A stretch of DNA of 64,000 bases from an uncultured Solirubrobacteraceae bacterium (GTDB taxonomy: Bacteria; Actinomycetota; Thermoleophilia; Solirubrobacterales; Solirubrobacteraceae), in NCBI GenBank assembly GCA_902806205.1, contig CADCVR010000019.1, positions 20,046 through 84,045 on the forward strand. Direction: 5' to 3'. The position numbers and the translations under genes are program-made. This document shows positions 1 to 8,363 of the stretch, piece after piece. The notes beneath the pieces were generated by a model, which saw only the letters and a program-made list of their open reading frames with translations, did no database searches and was not told the DNA's origin. The first letter of the stretch is position 1. Each line of letters begins with the position of its first letter.

Positions 1-202
1 GGAGGCTCAGCGCGAGACCGGTCACGCCGTGGGGCAGTTCGAGCATCTCGAAGGACATCGCGTTCTCGAGGCCGTGGATGCGCCCGATGCCGTCGGCGAC
101 CGACAGCACCGTGCCGACCTCGGTCAGCTCGGCCTCGCCGGCGTCGAGGCCTTCGATGCGGCTCTTGAGGATGGAGGTGATCTCGTCAGGCTTGATCTTC
201 AT
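1..202 (-). CDS. atpA: ATP synthase F1 subunit alpha, N-terminal part
   Basis: Partial gene: only the first 67 codons are inside the window and the rest lies before position 1. The start is the ATG at 202-200, giving a protein that begins MKIKPDEITSILKSRI. The segment continues through the conserved beta-barrel crown (VGTVLSVADGIGRIHGLE), as in F1 alpha subunits. It lies 26 bp downstream of atpH in the same direction, as expected for the atpIBEFHA order. The product would be the non-catalytic nucleotide-binding subunit of the membrane-bound F1Fo ATP synthase. The nucleotide-binding motifs are not visible here. Confidence 0.95.
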   Translation of the reverse strand, partial: MKIKPDEITSILKSRIEGLDAGEAELTEVGTVLSVADGIGRIHGLENAMSFEMLELPHGVTGLALSL

Positions 203-228
203 GTCAAATGGCTCCGTGAGAGGTGCGG

Positions 229-759
229 TTACGCCCGGGCGACCTGCTTGCGCAGGTTCTCCAGACGGGTGCGGATGGAGGCGTCGAGGATCGAGTTGCC
301 GACGCGCAGGACGATCCCGCCGAGCACGTCCGGATCGACGGAGGAGACGAGGTCGACCTTGCGACCGGTCTGCTCGCCGATCTCGCGGCCGATGCGCTCG
401 ACGGTGGCCGCGTCGAGCTCGACGGCGGAGGTGATCTGGACCGGCAGAAGCTTGTTCTCCTCCTGCCAGAGGCGGTCCAGCTCCCGGCGCAGGCGGAAGA
501 TCGCGGGCATCCGGTGCTTCTCGATCAAGAGCTCGAGGAAGTTCTGCACCACGGGGTCGGCGTCCTCGAGCGCGGACGCCAGCCCCTCCTTCTTCTCCTC
601 GGTGGAGAAGTAGGGCGAGAAGAAGAAGACGGCCAGCTCGCGGTTGTCGTCCAGGGCGTCCGCGACCTCGCCGAGCTGCTCGCGGACCACGTCGAGCTTG
701 CCGCCCTCGAGCGCCACCTCGAAGAGCGAGCGGGCGTAGACGCGGGCGATCTCCTCCAT
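229..759 (-). CDS. atpH: ATP synthase F1 subunit delta
   Basis: A 176-aa protein of the OSCP/delta family, which forms the peripheral stalk cap joining F1 alpha to the b subunits. The N-terminal helical domain starts IARVYARSLFEVA and includes FLELLIEKHRM near residue 95. The C-terminal part carries DPDVLGGIVLRVGNSILDASI, the typical delta signature near residues 142-162. Length fits the family (about 175-185 aa). Only three bases separate it from the atpF stop, and atpA follows, so it is co-transcribed with the ATP synthase genes. Confidence 0.96.
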   Translation of the reverse strand: MEEIARVYARSLFEVALEGGKLDVVREQLGEVADALDDNRELAVFFFSPYFSTEEKKEGLASALEDADPVVQNFLELLIEKHRMPAIFRLRRELDRLWQEENKLLPVQITSAVELDAATVERIGREIGEQTGRKVDLVSSVDPDVLGGIVLRVGNSILDASIRTRLENLRKQVARA

Positions 760-762
760 GGC

Positions 763-1356
763 TTAGCGGCGCTCCCCGCTCAGCGCCGTGAAGTCGAGCT
801 CGCCCAGCGCCTCGTCGACGAGGCGCTTCTGGTCCTCGGCGGTCAGCGTCTTGCGGGTGACCTTCTCCGTCGCGGCGACGGTCAGGTCGGCGACCTCGGA
901 GCGGATCTCCCCGATCGCACGCCGGGTCTCGGCCTCGATGTCCTTGCGCGCCTGCTCCATGAGCTCCTCGCCCTTGGCCTTCGCCGCCTCGGCGGACTCG
1001 CGCTCGGCCGACGCACCGGCGGTGCGGGCGCGGGTGACGATCTCCTCGGCCTGGACCCGAGCCTCCTTGAGGCGCTCGCGGTACTCCGCGAGCAGCTCGT
1101 CGGCCTCGGCCTTGGTGCGGGTGGCCGTGTCGATGGAGTCCTCGATCGCGTGCTGGCGCTTGTCGAGCGCCTCGGTGATCTTCGGAAAGGCGTACTTGCG
1201 CAGGATGAACAGCGCGGTGACGAACGACAGCAGCGTCCAGAGCATGAGCCCGAGGTCCGGGCTCACCAGGAACGTCGAGCTCTCCTCCTTGGCAGCCCCG
1301 CCGCCCTGGACGAAGCCGAGGACGTACGCCGTGGCGCTGGTGGCGACGGTCGCCAT
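763..1356 (-). CDS. atpF: ATP synthase Fo subunit b
   Basis: A 197-aa peripheral stalk subunit. One N-terminal membrane segment lies near residues 33-52 (LGLMLWTLLSFVTALFILRK). It is followed by a long charged helix rich in Ala, Glu, Lys and Arg that would form the right-handed coiled coil reaching the delta subunit. About 30 residues precede the membrane segment, somewhat longer than the E. coli protein. The ATG immediately follows the atpE stop codon, with no intergenic base, suggesting translational coupling. Confidence 0.95.
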   Translation of the reverse strand: MATVATSATAYVLGFVQGGGAAKEESSTFLVSPDLGLMLWTLLSFVTALFILRKYAFPKITEALDKRQHAIEDSIDTATRTKAEADELLAEYRERLKEARVQAEEIVTRARTAGASAERESAEAAKAKGEELMEQARKDIEAETRRAIGEIRSEVADLTVAATEKVTRKTLTAEDQKRLVDEALGELDFTALSGERR

Positions 1357-1650
1357 CTACCCGAGGAAGAACGCGATGAGGCCGAAGATGAACGCGTAGA
1401 ACACGATCGCCTCGGTCAGGGCGAAGCCGAGCCACTGGATCGACGTGATCTCGTCGCGCATCTCGGGCTGGCGGGTCACCGACTCGATGACCTTGCCGAA
1501 GATGTAGCCGACGCCGACGCCGGGGCCGACGGTGCCCAGGCCGGCACCGATGCCGAGGGCGATGGCCTTCATGCCCTTACGGCCGTACTCGCCGGCGATT
1601 TCGGGGGTGACCTCGGCTGCGGCCAGAGTGGTGATGAGGGAGAGATCCAC
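1357..1650 (-). CDS. atpE: ATP synthase Fo subunit c
   Basis: A 97-aa proteolipid that forms the rotating c-ring. Two hydrophobic hairpin helices flank the polar loop RQPE at residues 60-63. The ion-binding carboxylate is Glu80 in the second helix (LTEAIVFY). The residues after Glu80 are Ala-Ile-Val rather than the Ser/Thr-containing pattern of sodium-binding rings, so proton use is inferred. About 25 residues precede the first helix, more than in E. coli (79 aa total). It lies between atpB and atpF. Confidence 0.96.
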   Translation of the reverse strand: MDLSLITTLAAAEVTPEIAGEYGRKGMKAIALGIGAGLGTVGPGVGVGYIFGKVIESVTRQPEMRDEITSIQWLGFALTEAIVFYAFIFGLIAFFLG

Positions 1651-1701
1651 GGTTGCGGCTCCTTGGAAGCGCTGGTTCGGTAGGACGGGAAAGGTGGGGG
1701 G

Positions 1702-2598
1702 CTAGTGCTCCTTGGCGACGGCGCCGCCGAGGTAGATGGCCGTGAGCGTCGAGAAGATGAAGGCCTGAAGCGTCGCCACGAGGCCGATCTCGAAGAGGAA
1801 GAAGGCCACCGCGAGCGGCAGCGTGATCAATCCGAGGATGACCGAGCCGACGGCCGCGAGGTTCAGCAGGACGACGAGGCCGCCGCCCATGAACAGGATC
1901 AGCAGGTGGCCGGCCAGGATGTTGGCGAACAGGCGCACGCTGAGCGAGACGAGACGGACGAAGTCCGAAATGAGCTCGATGAAGAAGATCGGGACCTTGG
2001 CGGGCCCTTGGACGCCCGACGGAACCAGGCCCTTGTAGAAGCCGCCGACGCCCTTGGCCCGGAAGCCCTCGATGTGGTAGGCGATCCACACGATGAGCGT
2101 GAGCACCAGCGGAACCGACAGGTTGGCCGTCGCCGCGTAGAGCGCGAGGCTCGGGACCTCCACGCCGAAGACGTCGACCTTGTGCTCCGTGTTGGTCGGC
2201 AGCGGCAGGTAGCCGATTATGTTCGAGAACCAGATGAACAGGAACAGCGTGGCGATGAACGGGAACCACTTCGCCGCCATCTTGCGATCCATGTTGCCGC
2301 CGGCGATGTTGTCGCGCATGGCGACGTACGCGGTCTCGACCGCGGTCTGGATGCGGTTGGGCCGCGCCTGCATGCGATTGGCCACGTACATGAACGTCCC
2401 CACCGTCAACGCGGTCGCGATGAGCAGGTAGAAGACCGCCTTGTTGATGTCGAGCGGACCGGGGAGGTCGATCCAGGGGTCGAGCTTGAACTCGTCCTGG
2501 GGCCGGTACTCCTCGTTGACCTCGATGGCCAACGCGGCTTGCGCGTCGAGCAGCAGGAGCAAGATCGGGGTGGCCAGGACAGCGAGGCGGAGGGTCAC
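1702..2598 (-). CDS. atpB: ATP synthase Fo subunit a
   Basis: A 298-aa integral membrane subunit forming the proton half-channels beside the c-ring. The essential arginine is Arg222 in LSVRLFANILAGH. The start is a GTG at 2598-2596 that overlaps the TGA of the preceding gene (GTGA). Reading further upstream in this frame only adds sequence antisense to normal codon use. A hydrophobic stretch near residues 6-22 precedes the acidic segment EVNEEYRPQDEF and could be a cleavable signal or an extra helix. It is followed by atpE. Confidence 0.95.
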   Translation of the reverse strand: MTLRLAVLATPILLLLLDAQAALAIEVNEEYRPQDEFKLDPWIDLPGPLDINKAVFYLLIATALTVGTFMYVANRMQARPNRIQTAVETAYVAMRDNIAGGNMDRKMAAKWFPFIATLFLFIWFSNIIGYLPLPTNTEHKVDVFGVEVPSLALYAATANLSVPLVLTLIVWIAYHIEGFRAKGVGGFYKGLVPSGVQGPAKVPIFFIELISDFVRLVSLSVRLFANILAGHLLILFMGGGLVVLLNLAAVGSVILGLITLPLAVAFFLFEIGLVATLQAFIFSTLTAIYLGGAVAKEH

Positions 2599-3017
2599 GA
2601 GGGCAGCTCGTTCGGTGTCTTGAAGGGACGCAGGATCATCAGCGTCGCGAAGGAGGCGGTGAAGCAGACGATCACGAGCACGGCGGCGGCGAGCCCTACG
2701 CTGTCGTCCTGTCCGGCCAGGAAGTAACCGGCGAAGATCGCCAGGGCGCTGAGCCAGCCGCGGCCGATCATCGACCCGGCCGTCAGCCCCGCGACCTTGC
2801 GCATGTCGGCGACGGCAGCACTCTGGTCGCGCCCGGGCTGGCCGACCGACCGGCGGCCGATCTCCAGCGCGCGGCGCTCGGTGACCTCCTTGATCGCCTT
2901 CTGCACGATCCACGCGACGGCGCCCGTGGCGTAGCCGGCCATCGGGAAGCCGGCGGCCAGGAATACGGGCAGCGCGAGGGCGAGTACGACGAGGTCGATG
3001 TGCTTGAAGAGCGGCAC
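2595..3017 (-). CDS. AtpI-like small membrane protein at head of the ATP synthase operon
   Basis: A 140-aa protein with hydrophobic segments near residues 8-30, 88-105 and 110-130. It is in the position normally held by atpI, upstream of atpB with a 4-bp GTGA overlap. AtpI-type proteins assist c-ring assembly or ion supply. I assign the role from position and topology, because sequence similarity to classical AtpI is not obvious. The start is GTG at 3017, preceded on the coding strand by GGGAGGGG about eight bases upstream, a good ribosome binding site. The C-terminal segment TLMILRPFK runs to the stop. Confidence 0.7.
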   Translation of the reverse strand: MPLFKHIDLVVLALALPVFLAAGFPMAGYATGAVAWIVQKAIKEVTERRALEIGRRSVGQPGRDQSAAVADMRKVAGLTAGSMIGRGWLSALAIFAGYFLAGQDDSVGLAAAVLVIVCFTASFATLMILRPFKTPNELPS

Positions 3018-3307
3018 GGGTCAGCGCCCCTCCCGCGGGCGCTGGGCGACGGGACCGCACGGGCGCCGCCGGGCGCTGCGGGCGCGCATGAGCCTCAGCG
3101 GGCCGAGCGGACAGCGCCGCCGACGCGCGCTGTAGCCGGCGATGCCGGCGGAGCGGCTCGGGCCAGGACGGGATGGGTCGTGAGGATCGTTCTCGGGCAT
3201 GGGGGCGGCGGCGGCTGCCAGCCTACAGGCGGGGCCGTGGACTGGGCGGTGAGGTGATCCGGCCGCCGCGGAGACCGGGTTTCGAAGCCTCTGGGGCGGC
3301 AGGTATC

Positions 3308-3337
3308 AGCATAGCGGCTGGAGGGAGTTTGTGCGAA
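3308..3337 (-). promoter_or_regulatory. Candidate sigma-70-type promoter for the ATP synthase operon
   Basis: On the minus strand TTCGCA (3337-3332) and TATGCT (3313-3308) are separated by 18 bases. They lie in the least GC-rich part of the 362-bp gap between the phosphoesterase gene and the ATP synthase genes. A transcript from here would have a leader of roughly 290 nt. I see no other convincing structure in 3018-3379. No experimental support is visible. Confidence 0.3.
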
Positions 3338-3379
3338 CTTTGTGACACGGCTCGACGGCCGCCGCGCACTTCCCGGCGC

Positions 3380-3886
3380 TCAGAGGCGGACGTGCTCGAA
3401 GCCGAGCTCCGAACCCTCCACGCGCGCGATCCCCATGGTGTGATGCGGCTGGCGGCGCTTGTCCGTGGGGCTGCCCGGGTTGAACAGCTGAAAGGCGAAT
3501 CCTGCCTGCACCGCCGTCTGGTGGAGCGGGATGTGGGAGTGCCCGAAGACGACCGCGTCGCAGTCACCGAAGCGGCGGCGCTGGCGCTCGAGGCGGCCGG
3601 CGGCGGGGCCCGCGTCGTGCACCATCCCGATGCGCACCTCCCCCACCTCGACGACCCGCTCGGCGGGTAACCGTGCGCGGACGGCGGGACCGTCCACGTT
3701 GCCCGCGACGGCGTGGACGGGCGGACCGAGCGCCTCGAGCGCGGCGAGGACCTCGGCTTCGACGAGGTCTCCGGCGTGGAGGACCAGGTCGGCCGCGCTC
3801 AACCGCTCGAGACACGCGGGGGGCAGGAAGCGGTTGCCGCGCGGGAGGTGGGTGTCGGAGATGATCGCGAGCGTCGTGGCCCCCAC
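3380..3886 (-). CDS. YfcE-family metallophosphoesterase
   Basis: A 168-aa single-domain calcineurin-like phosphoesterase. The metal ligands are visible in order: SDTHLP (residues 10-15), HAGDLV, GNVD, VHDAG and GHSHIP. Family members hydrolyse phosphodiesters with two bound metal ions; the physiological substrate is unknown. The start is the GTG at 3886, because the hexamer TACGCT on this strand (3899-3894) ends seven bases before it, the spacing seen for many genes here. This implies a leaderless or nearly leaderless mRNA. It is divergent from the PhoD-like gene. Confidence 0.88.
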   Translation of the reverse strand: MGATTLAIISDTHLPRGNRFLPPACLERLSAADLVLHAGDLVEAEVLAALEALGPPVHAVAGNVDGPAVRARLPAERVVEVGEVRIGMVHDAGPAAGRLERQRRRFGDCDAVVFGHSHIPLHQTAVQAGFAFQLFNPGSPTDKRRQPHHTMGIARVEGSELGFEHVRL

Positions 3887-4107
3887 GCGGGGGAGCGTAC
3901 CCCCGGTCCGGACGGCCCCCGCGTCCGGCCCCGGGTCAGAGAGCCGGCGGCCCCGACCGCGTAACGCCTTGATCACATCGCCGGTTCGCCGGCTCGTCAG
4001 CGTTGAACACGGTCTCCGACCGCCGTGCCGTGCGCGAGGCGCGCGAGGCACCGCGCAGGCCGGTGCCCTGGGACGACGACCCGACAAGCCGAGAGGAAGG
4101 CACCATC

Positions 4108-5728
4108 ATGAGCATCAGCGGAAACTGGGACCGGCGAACCGTCAGCCGGCGTCATCTGCTCGGCTGGGCGGGTATGGGCACCGGGGCGCTGATCGCCGCC
4201 GGAAGCGGGGTGTCCGCGCAGAAGGCGTGGGCCAAGCCGTTCTTTCACGAGGATCCCTTCGGCCTCGGCGTCGCCTCCGGCGACCCACTGCCGACCGGTG
4301 TGGTGCTGTGGACGCGGCTGGCGCCCGAGCCGCTGGCCGAGGACGGCAGCGGCGGCATGCCGGCGCGCAAGGTCCCCGTCCGGTGGGAGGTCGCGACCGA
4401 CGAGCGCTTCCACCGGACGGTGGTCGCCAAGGGCCACAGCTTCGCGACCCCGGAGCTCGCGCACTTAAGTGCACGTCGAGGTCGACGGTCTCCAGCCCGG
4501 CCGCGAATACTTCTACCGCTTCAAGGTGGGCCCGGAGATCAGCCGCGTCGGACGGACCAAGACCGCGCCGGCGCCGGGGGCGCCGACGAGCGCGCTTGCG
4601 TTCGCGTTCGCGTCCTGCCAGCACTACGAGGAGGGGTACTACGCCCCCTACGCGCACATGGCGCGGGAGGACCTCGACCTCGTCGTCCACCTCGGCGACT
4701 ACATCTACGAGGGGAACGTCGTCAGCCCGGTGGGGCGCGAGCACGCCGGGACCGAGCCGATGACCCTGGCCCAGTACCGCGCACGCCACGCCCAGTACAA
4801 GGGCGACGAGAACCTGCGGACTGCGCACGCAGCGTTCCCGTGGATCGTCACGTGGGACGACCACGAGGTCGACAACAACTGGGCCGGCGAGGACCAGGAC
4901 CCCGACGCGGTCTCGCGCGAGGCGTTCCTGGCGCGGCGGGCCGCGGCCTTCCAGGCCTACTACGAGCACCTGCCGCTCAGGACGGCTCAGCGGCCCGTCG
5001 GGCCGGACATGCTGCTCTACCGCAGAGCCGCCTTCGGCGACCTCGCCGAGTTCAACGTGCTCGACACCCGCCAGTTCCGCAGCGACCAGGTCTCCTGCCG
5101 CCCGGAGAACTCCACGGACGGCTACTGCGCCGCGGCCCTCGACCCGGGCCGGACGATCCTGGGCGACGAGCAGGAGCGATGGCTGCAGGCCGGCCTCCGG
5201 GCAACGCGGGCGAAGTGGAACGTGCTCGCCAACCAGGTCGTCTTCGCCGAGCGGATGGAGGCAAACGGGGTGGCCGGCGGAGGCGACTCCTGGGACGGCT
5301 ACGTGGCTGACCGGCGGGCACTGGTGGACCTCTTCGCCGGCGCGGGCGGCCGTGCCCCGTCGAACCCCGTCGTGCTCACGGGCGACATCCACAACAACCG
5401 CATCTTCGATCTCAAGGAGGACTTCTCGGAGCCCTCGTCCAAGACGGTCGGCACCGAGTTCGTGGGCACGTCGATCTCCACGGGCGGCGATGCTCCCCGC
5501 CTGCGCAACGGCGGCCAGTGGACGACGATCTACGGTGACCAGACGGGCGTCAACCCCCACCAGCGGTTCTACGACACCCACCGCGGTTACGTTCGGTGCA
5601 CGCTCACCCAGGCGGAATGGAGGACCGACTTCCGCGGGATCGAAACCACGCAGTCGCCGACATCGCCGATCAGCACCGTCGCCTCCTTCGTCGTCGAGGA
5701 CGGCCGCCCCGGCGCGCAGCGGGCTTAG
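4108..5728 (+). pseudogene. phoD: PhoD-like alkaline phosphatase, disrupted by a +1 frameshift
   Basis: The reading frame from ATG 4108 (GAGAGGAAGG six bases upstream) encodes a twin-arginine signal (SRRHLL) and the PhoD N-terminal domain (DPFGLGVASGDPLPTGVVLW). It then leaves frame near 4465. The next frame resumes with VHVEVDGLQPGREYFYRF and runs to 5728 through FAFASCQHYEEGYY, VHLGDYIYEG, WDDHEVDNNW and VLTGDIHNNR, the metal and active-site motifs. One extra base near 4465-4468 accounts for the break, inside the 12-bp palindrome GCACTTAAGTGC (4461-4472). Everything else looks intact, so this could be a sequencing error, a recent mutation or, less likely, recoding. Intact, it would be an exported phosphodiesterase/phosphatase of about 539 aa. 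Confidence 0.85.
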
Positions 5729-5737
5729 AGTTTGGAG

Positions 5738-6787
5738 TTAGCGCCGGGCGCGGCGCGTCGCTCGTCGGGCCGGCGCGCTGCCCGCGCCCGCGCCCGTGCG
5801 GATCCGGGCCTGTTCCAGGCGAGCGCGCACGACACGGAACGCTTCACGCGGGCGCCCGTACTTGTCGAGCAGCGCAGAGTCCCACTTGTCCTTGGGGCCC
5901 GCCGGACTCCAGTGGTAGAGGTAGACGCGCCGGATGCGCGCGGAGAGCGGCACGAGCCGGTCGAAGAGCCAGCGTGTGGCGTCGGCCGCGTGGCCCGGAC
6001 TCTCCTCGAAGGGGATCTTCGCCCTCGCCGTGCGGTTGACGATCCCTCCGGTCTCCGTGAACCACACCTGCCCACGAGTGGCCCGCAAGAGCTCCCGCGT
6101 GCCCTTGGTCCCGAAGCGGTTGGCGTCGACGTAGTTGTGCAGGCCCCAGATGCGCGGCTCGTGCTGGGCGGCCGCCCGGAAGCGCCGCACCCAGGAGCGC
6201 ATGTTCGGCGTGTCGAGCACCTCGGCGGCGACGATGGTGCAGTCCGGGCAGGAGCGGGAGAGCGCGTCGAAGTAGCGTCCGGCCAGCTCGGGCCGGCGGC
6301 AGAGCGGCTGGCTGCAGTGGTTGGGCTCGTTCCAGGTGACGAACTCGCGCGCCCACGGGAAGTTCACCCGCAGGCGGCGGAACTGGCGCTGCAGGGCGGT
6401 CGGTGTCGGGCGCATCTTCTCGCGGCCCACGCGCCGCGAGTGCCCGAAGGAGAGCAGCGGGGTGATGCCCGCCGACCGTGCGGCCCGCATCCAGGCGAAG
6501 AGCTCGTCGCGCTGGAAGCCACCGTCCATCGCGTCCCAGGGCACGACGTAGCGGGCGTGGCGGACCTCGAGATCGGCGAACAGCGGAGCCTTGAACATGC
6601 CGGGCTTCTGGTCGGCGATCCCGACGAGCGGCGCGGCCGCCGAGGCCTGTGCGACGAACGCTGCGCCGAGGCAGGCGACGCCCAACACCAGCGTGAGCAG
6701 CGTCCTTCTCGCGTGCCGCAAAGCGGTGCGGCGGTCACCTTCGTGGTGCCCGGGGAACCGACGCCCGGGTGATCGTCTGACGTCCAT
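5738..6787 (-). CDS. Secreted clan GH-A glycoside hydrolase-like protein
   Basis: A 349-aa protein with a signal-like segment (LLTLVLGVACLGAAFVAQASA) ending near residue 50, then a TIM-barrel-like domain. Two glutamates sit where clan GH-A enzymes have their acid/base and nucleophile: FVTWNEPNHC and VWFTETGG. The substrate is not predictable. The ATG at 6787 is favoured because TACGCT on this strand (6803-6798) lies ten bases before it. A TTG at 6721 just ahead of the hydrophobic core is an alternative. The Arg/Ala-rich tail (RRATRRARR) is unusual. Convergent with the PhoD-like gene, nine bases away. Confidence 0.72.
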   Translation of the reverse strand: MDVRRSPGRRFPGHHEGDRRTALRHARRTLLTLVLGVACLGAAFVAQASAAAPLVGIADQKPGMFKAPLFADLEVRHARYVVPWDAMDGGFQRDELFAWMRAARSAGITPLLSFGHSRRVGREKMRPTPTALQRQFRRLRVNFPWAREFVTWNEPNHCSQPLCRRPELAGRYFDALSRSCPDCTIVAAEVLDTPNMRSWVRRFRAAAQHEPRIWGLHNYVDANRFGTKGTRELLRATRGQVWFTETGGIVNRTARAKIPFEESPGHAADATRWLFDRLVPLSARIRRVYLYHWSPAGPKDKWDSALLDKYGRPREAFRVVRARLEQARIRTGAGAGSAPARRATRRARR

Positions 6788-6835
6788 CGGCGACCACAGC
6801 GTAGGGCCCGCTACGGGGGACCGGAGGCGCGAGGG

Positions 6836-6861
6836 GATTCCGACGCTCGGATCACGGAATC
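6836..6861. promoter_or_regulatory. Dyad GATTCCG-N12-CGGAATC between the divergent hydrolase and tetR
   Basis: Perfect 7-bp inverted half-sites (6836-6842 and 6855-6861) lie in the 117-bp divergent gap, upstream of the tetR -10 hexamer TAGGGT (6889-6894). The position suits an operator for the TetR protein. However, the right half continues as GAATCGGAGCAC-G-TAGCTC, matching 18 of 19 bases of the right end and flank of the palindromic element at 41747-41838. It may therefore be a decayed copy of that repeat. Confidence 0.45.
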
Positions 6862-6904
6862 GGAGCACGTAGCTCGCCGCCCATCCTCTAGGGTCGCCCC
6901 AACC

Positions 6905-7510
6905 ATGGCTTCCGCGCAGCCCAGCACCGCCAAGCGCGCGCAGATCCAGCAGGCGGTGCTGACCGCGACGGAGGATCTGCTCGCTGCCGGCGGATCCTTC
7001 CAGGAGCTGAAGATCGAGCGGATCGCGACCGCCGCCGGCATCTCGCGAACGGCGTTCTACTTCTACTTCAAAGACAAGCGCGAGTTGCTCATGCGCCTGG
7101 CCGAGGACATCAGTGGCGAGCTCTACGGTCACGCCGACGCGTGGTTCTCCGGCGACGACGGGGCCCCCGAGGACCAGGTCGCCGAGGCGCTGAGGGGAAT
7201 CGCGGTGCTCTACTTCGCACACGGGCCGCTGCTGCGCGCGATCGTGGAGGTCTCCACCTACGACGAGGAGGTCGCGGTGTTCTGGCGTGCCTTGCTGCAG
7301 CGCTTCGCCGACGCGACGACCTTCCGCATCGAGAAGGAGCAGGAGGCCGGCCGGGCGCCGGCGATGCCGGCCTCCGCCACGGCCTTCGCGCTCGTCTGGA
7401 TGACCGAGCGCACGTTCTATCAGCAGCTCGTCCAGGGGTCCCCCGTCGACGGCGACGAGCTCGTCGCGGCGCTCGACGGCATCTGGATGCGCTCGGTCTA
7501 CGGCACCTGA
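6905..7510 (+). CDS. TetR/AcrR-family regulator, EthR-like
   Basis: A 201-aa one-component repressor. The N-terminal helix-turn-helix covers residues 10-60 (IERIATAAGISRTAFYFYF, with the FYFYF recognition-helix end typical of EthR relatives). The C-terminal ligand domain includes ALVWMTERTFYQQL near residue 160, also EthR-like. The ligand is unknown. The ATG at 6905 follows a TAGGGT hexamer by ten bases, with no ribosome binding site. It is divergent from the secreted hydrolase, an obvious candidate target, and its 3' end overlaps the convergent methyltransferase gene by 13 bp. Confidence 0.93.
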   Translation: MASAQPSTAKRAQIQQAVLTATEDLLAAGGSFQELKIERIATAAGISRTAFYFYFKDKRELLMRLAEDISGELYGHADAWFSGDDGAPEDQVAEALRGIAVLYFAHGPLLRAIVEVSTYDEEVAVFWRALLQRFADATTFRIEKEQEAGRAPAMPASATAFALVWMTERTFYQQLVQGSPVDGDELVAALDGIWMRSVYGT

Positions 7511-8256
7511 CTGCTGCGGGACGCCGTGCGGAGGCGGCCGGGCCGGCGGGTTCCCACCGCGATCGCCTCGTCCTCGAGTCGTTCGAAGTCCCACAGGTGC
7601 TCGCGCTCCCACCGCGCGAGCACCTCCTGCTCGCCGGCGCGTCCGACGTCGTCGAGGATCACGAGCGCGTCGGCGGCCAGCCGCGGCTCCAGTGTCGCGA
7701 GCGCCGGGTGGCGCGCCAGGGCGATCTCGGCCCGGTCCGCGGGCGGTCCGTCGACGACGAGCAGGTCGACGGCCTCGGGCAGCCGCGCCACCCCGGACGC
7801 GTCGTACCAGCCGCTCGGGTCCAGCGGTGCGAGCACCACGCGTGCGACGTGGGCCAGCTCTTCGCGGGCGATGAGCTCCTCGACGCGCTCCGCCCAGCCC
7901 GGGTCGTGTTCGAGGGCGGTCAGGCGCCCCGTCCCGCGCTCGGCCAGCAGTCGGGCGAGGACGACGGTGCTCACGCCGGCGCCGCACTCCACCACCTGCC
8001 TGGGTGCGCGGTGGACGATGAGGTTGCAGACGTAGACGAGGCCGCCGGCGCGCATCGCCCCGGGGGAGAACGGCAGGTAGGGGCGCCCGTCGAGCAGCGG
8101 CCGCAGCACGTGCCAGGCGTGCAGGTCGGCGGGGCCCGGTTGGGTGACGAACCCGGAGGGCGCCCGCGGCTCACCGCTCGTCGCACCGCTGACGGTGGGT
8201 TCCACCGGCGGGTCAGGCGCTGGGCCAGGGTTCGGCATCGGCGCCATGTCCGACAT
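7498..8256 (-). CDS. Class I SAM-dependent methyltransferase (Methyltransf_24 type)
   Basis: A 252-aa protein. After a Pro-rich N-terminus of about 40 residues comes VVECGAGVSTVVLARLL, the SAM-binding glycine loop. LTALEHDPGWAERV follows as the acidic ribose-binding strand, and then VDLLVVDGPPADR, the aspartate motif common in this family. The acceptor is unknown. The start is taken as ATG 8256; GTG is not available nearby and the Pro-rich stretch makes the exact start uncertain. Its end overlaps tetR by 13 bp in convergent orientation. It is divergent from the envelope-sugar genes, which suggests but does not prove a glycan substrate. Confidence 0.75.
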   Translation of the reverse strand: MSDMAPMPNPGPAPDPPVEPTVSGATSGEPRAPSGFVTQPGPADLHAWHVLRPLLDGRPYLPFSPGAMRAGGLVYVCNLIVHRAPRQVVECGAGVSTVVLARLLAERGTGRLTALEHDPGWAERVEELIAREELAHVARVVLAPLDPSGWYDASGVARLPEAVDLLVVDGPPADRAEIALARHPALATLEPRLAADALVILDDVGRAGEQEVLARWEREHLWDFERLEDEAIAVGTRRPGRLRTASRSSQVP

Positions 8257-8363
8257 GGTGACAAGTGCCGGGCCCGGTCGGATGGCTAGGCTCCGCTGCG
8301 TGGTCACGACCGAACGCGCGGCCGTCGTGCGCCTCAGCGTAGGCCCGGCCGGCTGACGCACGG

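Noticed and set aside
223..1683. Long plus-strand open frame opposite the ATP synthase genes
   Set aside because: Shadow of atpH/atpF/atpE on the other strand; those genes have unmistakable signatures.
4461..4472. Programmed ribosomal frameshifting in the PhoD gene
   Set aside because: No slippery heptamer, stimulating pseudoknot or in-frame stop of the type used in known +1 recoding; PhoD is not a known recoded family. Mutation or sequencing error is simpler.
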